A stretch of 64,000 bases of DNA, taken from Microvirga sp. KLBC 81 (GTDB taxonomy: Bacteria; Pseudomonadota; Alphaproteobacteria; Rhizobiales; Beijerinckiaceae). A program made the position numbers and the translations under genes. The notes beneath the pieces were generated by a model. That model did not search any database, had not been told where the DNA came from, and saw only the letters and a list, made by a program, of their open reading frames with translations. How positions within the stretch are numbered: the stretch's first letter is position 1; each line of letters begins with the position of its first letter. The stretch lies in NCBI RefSeq assembly GCF_003075415.1, contig NZ_QDAH01000002.1, positions 1 to 64,000 on the forward strand, given 5' to 3'. Below are positions 60,266 to 64,000 of the stretch, in pieces.

Positions 60266-60340
60266 TTTGACCGAACCCATTGTTGAACCAAGTCGGCTCC
60301 GACATCACAGGGGTTCATCCACCTGCCAGAGGGGCCCGGT
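60266..60340 (-). promoter_or_regulatory. Conserved 5' leader of terC copy 2
   Basis: Carries ACCGGGCCC (60332-60340, 75 bases before the ATG), GATGTCGGA (60298-60306) and TTCAACA (60281-60287), the same blocks as copy 1 at the same spacing within one base. A GTCGG-AG-CCGAC hairpin can form around the middle block. Confidence 0.6.
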
Positions 60341-60561
60341 CACCGACGCCACGCAACATGGGAAGGGCGTCCTTTATCGTCAAGACCATTCACCAGGGAT
60401 GATTCTGCTCAATTTTGCGTCAGGTGGGCGACTTCAGGGCAGGCTTGCCCGGGCTACAGGCTTGACCCTGCTCACCGATCTGCTTGCATGGTCAACAACA
60501 AGGCAACTCTAGCCAATCCAGCTCGTTCAAGAGGCTGGGCCATAAAGCAGAGGTAACGGTG

Positions 60562-61599
60562 ATGGTGTCAGAACGTTCGACAAAGACGCGGTGGATCAGG
60601 GGGATCCTAGCCAGCGCGGCAGTGCTGCTCGGTACTGCCGCCGCCCAGGCGCAGACCCCGGTGCGGTTTTCCCTCGACTGGCGCTGGGAAGGCCCGGCGG
60701 CGCCCTTCGCCGTGGCGCTCGACAAGGGCTACTTCAAGGCCGAGGGGCTCGATGTCACGATCGATCCTGCGGCGGGCTCCCGCGAGCCGATCTCCCGCGT
60801 GGCTTCCGGCACATATGATGCGGGTTTCGGCGACGTGAACTCGCTCGTGCGTTTCCGCGATGAGAACCCCGACACGGAAATCAAGGCCGTGATGGTGATG
60901 TATGACCGCCCGCCCTTCGCGATCATCGGCCGCAAGAGCCGCGGCATCTCCAAGGAGGCGTCGAGCCTCCAGGGGAAGAAGTTCGGCGCGCCGGCAGCGG
61001 ACGGCGCCTATGCGCAATGGCCGATCTTCAAGGCCGTCAATAAGATCGACGACTCTGGGATGAAGTTCGAGAATGTGGGCTTCCCTGTTCGCGAGCCGAT
61101 GTTGGCGCAGGGCGAGGTCGACGCGGTTTTCGGCTTCTCCATGTCCTCCTACATCAACCTGAAGTCGCGCGGCGTTCCGGCCGATGACATCGTCGTCCTG
61201 CTCATGAGCGATTACGGCGTGGACCTGTATGGCAACACCATCATTGTCTCGCAGCAGTTCGCGCAGGAGAAGCCGGAGGCCGTGAAAGGCCTGCTGCGCG
61301 CGATCGTGAAGGGCGTGCAGGATACGGTGAAGGATCCGTCGAGCGCCGTGGATTCGGTGATCAAGCGCAACGACGTCGCCAAGAAGGATGTGGAGCTGGA
61401 GCGCCTCAAGATGGTGCTGGAGCAGAACATGCTCACGCCCTGGGTGAAGGAGAACGGCTTCGGCGGCATCGACAAGGCGCGCTTCGCCAAGGCGCTCGAT
61501 CAAATCGGCCTGACCTTCGACTACAAGCAAAAGCCGACCGTGGAGAGCGTGTTCACGGAAGAGTTCCTGCCCGCCGCCGATCAGCGGAAGGTGAACTGA
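60562..61599 (+). CDS. ABC transporter solute-binding protein (NitT/TauT, NMT1-like)
   Basis: A 345-residue periplasmic binding protein with a signal peptide (residues 1-30, RGILASAAVLLGTAAAQAQ). The mature part starts VRFSLDWRWEGPAAPFAVAL, with DKGYFKAEGLDVTIDPAAGS and GTYDAGFGDVNSL, the pattern of NMT1/thiamine-precursor, sulfonate and nitrate binding proteins. The W-x-WEGP opening favours a pyrimidine or aromatic ligand, but this is weak inference. The ATG at 60562 follows AGAGGTAACGG. It leads a three-gene importer operon. Confidence 0.92.
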   Translation: MVSERSTKTRWIRGILASAAVLLGTAAAQAQTPVRFSLDWRWEGPAAPFAVALDKGYFKAEGLDVTIDPAAGSREPISRVASGTYDAGFGDVNSLVRFRDENPDTEIKAVMVMYDRPPFAIIGRKSRGISKEASSLQGKKFGAPAADGAYAQWPIFKAVNKIDDSGMKFENVGFPVREPMLAQGEVDAVFGFSMSSYINLKSRGVPADDIVVLLMSDYGVDLYGNTIIVSQQFAQEKPEAVKGLLRAIVKGVQDTVKDPSSAVDSVIKRNDVAKKDVELERLKMVLEQNMLTPWVKENGFGGIDKARFAKALDQIGLTFDYKQKPTVESVFTEEFLPAADQRKVN

Positions 61600-61610
61600 G
61601 ATTGTACGCT

Positions 61611-61730
61611 CTTCTCTCACCCTCCCCACGGATCTCGGGTGTTCCCGGATCCAGTTACCTGCGCCAGTCGGGAGCACCCGACTTGCGTGGGGGAGGGGCG
61701 CGAGCATCGTGAGCGGGGTGGAGTGAGAAG
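61611..61730. repeat. Long imperfect inverted repeat in the importer operon
   Basis: CTTCTCTCACCCTCCCCACG near 61611-61630 pairs imperfectly with CGTGGGGGAGG (61686-61696) and GAGTGAGAAG. Inside, TCGGGTGTTCCCGG pairs with CGGGAGCACCCGA. The whole 120 bases can fold into a long hairpin, as in other alphaproteobacterial intergenic elements. Confidence 0.6.
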
Positions 61731-61821
61731 CTCCAACATCGAAGAATGTCGCGCCACCACCCCACCTCGGCTCTTCGAGCCGATCCTCTCTCAAGGGGAG
61801 GATGAAAACCCGGAGTGCCCC

Positions 61822-62613
61822 TTGTCTGCCTTCGTCGATATTCACGACGTCACTCATGTCTACGCCCGCGCGGAGGATGGTGTCCCGGCGGTTCGAAACC
61901 TGACCATCCGGATCAACGAGGGTGAGTTCGCCGCCATCGTCGGTCCATCGGGTTGCGGTAAGTCCACGCTCATGAAACTCGCCACCGGATTGCAGTTCCC
62001 TCGCGAGGGCACGGTGATCGTGGACGGCAAGGAAGTGGGTGCGCCGGTCAAGCTCGCAGGCATGGCGTTCCAGAATCCCACCATGCTTCCCTGGCGCACG
62101 ACCCTCGACAACATCCTGCTGCCGCTCGAAATCGTGGAGCCGCATCGCTCGCGCTTGCGCAGACACAAGGCGGAATATGTCGCGAAAGCTGAGGGCCTGC
62201 TGGAGCAAGTCGGCCTGAAGGGCCAAGGTCACAAATACCCCTGGCAACTCTCCGGCGGCATGCAGCAGCGCGCCTCCCTCTGCCGCGCGCTTATTCACGA
62301 GCCGAAGCTCCTGATGCTGGACGAGCCTTTCGGTGCGCTCGACAGCTTCACCCGCGAGGAGCTGTGGTGCGTGATGCGCGATCTCCATGCGGCGCAGAAG
62401 GTCACGATCATTCTCGTCACGCACGATTTACGCGAGGCGGCCTTCCTGGCGGATCGCATCTTCTGCATGAGTGCGCGCCCCGGTCGCATCGTGGCCGAGC
62501 GTGAGGTGACCTTCCCGCGTCCGCGCGATCTCGAGATCACCTACATCCCGGAATTTTCCGAACTCGTTCACGAGCTGCGCGGTCACATCGCGCAGGCGCG
62601 CAAGGCGGCGTGA
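61822..62613 (+). CDS. ABC transporter ATP-binding protein (NitT/TauT type)
   Basis: A 263-residue ATPase subunit. Walker A GPSGCGKSTLMKLATG, signature LSGGMQQRASLCRALIHEP, Walker B LLMLDEPFGALD and the switch His in LVTHDLREAAF are complete. A TTG at 61822 with GGAG ten bases upstream gives the standard N-terminus (LSAFVDIHDVTHVYARAEDG); the longer frame upstream is in the repeat element. It works with the flanking binding protein and permease. Confidence 0.93.
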   Translation: MSAFVDIHDVTHVYARAEDGVPAVRNLTIRINEGEFAAIVGPSGCGKSTLMKLATGLQFPREGTVIVDGKEVGAPVKLAGMAFQNPTMLPWRTTLDNILLPLEIVEPHRSRLRRHKAEYVAKAEGLLEQVGLKGQGHKYPWQLSGGMQQRASLCRALIHEPKLLMLDEPFGALDSFTREELWCVMRDLHAAQKVTIILVTHDLREAAFLADRIFCMSARPGRIVAEREVTFPRPRDLEITYIPEFSELVHELRGHIAQARKAA

Positions 62614-62620
62614 GACCCTC

Positions 62621-63388
62621 ATGAAAACCAAGAATCAACTCGCTGTCGCGCCCTGGGTCTTCACCGTCGGCTTTTTCCTGTTGTGGGAGATCGTCTGCCG
62701 CGCATTCAAAATCTCCAGCTTCATCCTGCCCGCACCCTCCACGATCCTGCTCGCCGTGTGGGAATACCGGAACCAGCTGGCCTATCACGCCCTGCACACG
62801 CTTTGGATGACGCTTGCAGGCTTCGGGCTCGCCGTAGCCTTCGGCCTCCTTCTTGGCATGGTGCTGGGCTCCTCGAAGCTCATCAATGCGGGCAGCTACC
62901 CGCTTCTCGTCGGCTTCAACTCGATCCCGAAAGTGGCCGTGGTGCCGATCCTCGTGTTCTGGTTCGGCGTCGGCTGGGTGCCGCCGGTGCTGACGGCCTT
63001 CCTCATCTCGTTCTTTCCGATCGTGGTGAATGTCGCCACCGGCATCGCCACGGTAGAGCCCGAGATGGAGGATGTGCTGCGCGCGCTCGGCGCCTCGAAG
63101 CGGGACATCGTGTTCAAGGTTGGCGTGCCGCGCGCGATGCCTTACTTTTTCGGCTCGTTGAAGGTGGCGATCACGCTTGCTTATGTCGGCTCCGTGATCG
63201 GCGAGCAGAATGCATCCAACGTCGGCATCGGCAACCTGCTCACCCGCGCATCCGCCGCCTTCGAGGTGCCGCTCGTCTGGGCGGCTCTCCTGGTGCTCGC
63301 GGTGCTCGGCGTCATCATGTATGCGATCACCGCCTATGCGGAGCGCTCCATGACCGGCTGGGCGCAGCGCTCGCAGATGGGAGCGTAA
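62621..63388 (+). CDS. ABC transporter permease (NitT/TauT type)
   Basis: A 255-residue permease with six hydrophobic helices and the coupling loop EPEMEDVLRALGASKRDIVFKVGVPRAMPYFF (EAA motif). Seven bases after the ATPase gene. With the binding protein it forms a complete importer of the sulfonate/nitrate/thiamine-precursor class. Confidence 0.93.
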   Translation: MKTKNQLAVAPWVFTVGFFLLWEIVCRAFKISSFILPAPSTILLAVWEYRNQLAYHALHTLWMTLAGFGLAVAFGLLLGMVLGSSKLINAGSYPLLVGFNSIPKVAVVPILVFWFGVGWVPPVLTAFLISFFPIVVNVATGIATVEPEMEDVLRALGASKRDIVFKVGVPRAMPYFFGSLKVAITLAYVGSVIGEQNASNVGIGNLLTRASAAFEVPLVWAALLVLAVLGVIMYAITAYAERSMTGWAQRSQMGA

Positions 63389-63433
63389 AATCTGGCTGTT
63401 TCCATGAATGGCGCGGGAACGGCGTGCCTACTC

Positions 63434-64000
63434 TCAATCATCCGGCAGGGCCGTACCTGGCTTGTAGCTTTCCGTGAAGCTCCAGGTGATGGTGATCTTC
63501 ACGCTGCCGCCGTAGGAGAAGTTCCCCAGCGGGAGAACGAGGATCGGTCTCTGCAAGCTGATCGTCTCGCTCTTCGTGCCGGAGAGCGGCGCGCCGTTGA
63601 GGGTTTTGCTCACCCATGTGGCAATTTCGCCGGGAACGGTCGCGCTGCGACTTCCAATATTTTTCTGCGTGGCGGGTACATCCGGGAAGGTGAAGCCTGG
63701 AAGGAAGAGCTTGCCGGCTTCCTCGTCCACGACTGACATCGGATAGGACAGGCACAGCGACGGCTTGTCCTGCGCGACGTCTAACTTGATCTCATGGTTC
63801 CACGGCCGCGCGCCGCCCACGTCGGCGACGGCGCCCTTGCTGATATCGTTGCGCATGGCCCTGAACTTGCCGGGGCACCCTTCAAGGCCGAACCATTGGC
63901 GGTAGATCGCCTTTTCCTCGTCCTGAGATGCTGCCGAAACATCCGGGATGCCGGGATTCATGGTCGCGCCAGGAGGCGGGGGCATCAAGCCGGGATTCGA
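63434..64000 (-). CDS. Hypothetical protein, cut by the window edge
   Basis: The minus-strand frame is open to the right edge, so the N-terminus is missing or uncertain. At least 185 residues are visible. The front is Pro-rich (GLMPPPPGATMNPGIPDVS), followed by CPGKFRAMRNDISKGAV, PSLCLSYPMSVVD and a beta-rich C-terminus (GGSVKITITWSFTESYKPG). Two Cys and the strand-rich tail fit an exported protein. An ATG at 63985 would be possible as a start. Convergent with the permease gene. No family recognised. Confidence 0.65.
   Translation of the reverse strand, partial: SNPGLMPPPPGATMNPGIPDVSAASQDEEKAIYRQWFGLEGCPGKFRAMRNDISKGAVADVGGARPWNHEIKLDVAQDKPSLCLSYPMSVVDEEAGKLFLPGFTFPDVPATQKNIGSRSATVPGEIATWVSKTLNGAPLSGTKSETISLQRPILVLPLGNFSYGGSVKITITWSFTESYKPGTALPDD

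Overview
The window looks like a chromosomal segment of a high-GC alphaproteobacterium of the Hyphomicrobiales (Rhizobiales), plausibly a Microvirga/Methylobacteriaceae relative. This rests on the sdhCDAB and mdh-sucCDAB-lpd gene order, an atpHAGDC operon, a PutA without its own DNA-binding domain next to an Lrp regulator, DUF6894 and phasin proteins, and CGTCATG...CATGACG intergenic palindromes. The genus is an inference and was not searched.

Layout: (1) 1-2.1 kb holds a type II secretion secretin on the minus strand, followed by decayed coding sequence to about 2.6 kb. (2) 2.67-24.15 kb is a genomic island. It is bounded by a perfect 51-bp direct repeat of the 3' part of tRNA-Ala(CGC), with the intact tRNA at the right end and a P4-type integrase just inside the left end. 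TGCTTACCC(G) repeats sit inside both ends and are candidate integrase arm sites. The left arm carries int, an AlpA-like protein, a DUF3987 helicase/primase-like protein and a short gene with an iteron-like palindrome. The middle is a mosaic: an HHE-phasin fusion, an RpoA-CTD-like protein, three lone receiver domains, a porin fragment, and a solute-binding protein with an AbgB-like hydrolase and a GntR regulator. The right arm has a tightly overlapping XRE-orf49-TerS-TerL operon with no capsid or tail genes, a decayed second TerS, several very small proteins, a type I-C-like CRISPR remnant, and lower-GC sequence. Integration, replication and packaging genes without virion genes resemble a phage satellite, intact or decaying.

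(3) 24.2-27.6 kb is ordinary core: YggT, DUF167, FolD, a secreted DUF1554/lectin-like protein and a LysR regulator. (4) 27.7-44.2 kb is a TCA supercluster: sdhCDAB, a TerB-like protein, a lipoprotein with an Inh domain, zapE, a TetR regulator, mdh, sucC, sucD, sucA, sucB, lpd and tdk. Together these cover 2-oxoglutarate to oxaloacetate except fumarase. (5) 44.3-48.5 kb has xerC, priA, a small exported protein and a histidine phosphatase. (6) 48.6-53.7 kb is the F1 ATP synthase operon atpHAGDC with a strong terminator. (7) 53.7-64 kb has a 2'-5' RNA ligase-like protein, putA with a divergent Lrp regulator, two TerC paralogues that share a conserved leader, a NitT/TauT-type ABC importer, and an edge-truncated gene.

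Most long antisense frames across the core genes are GC-driven shadows and are left out.
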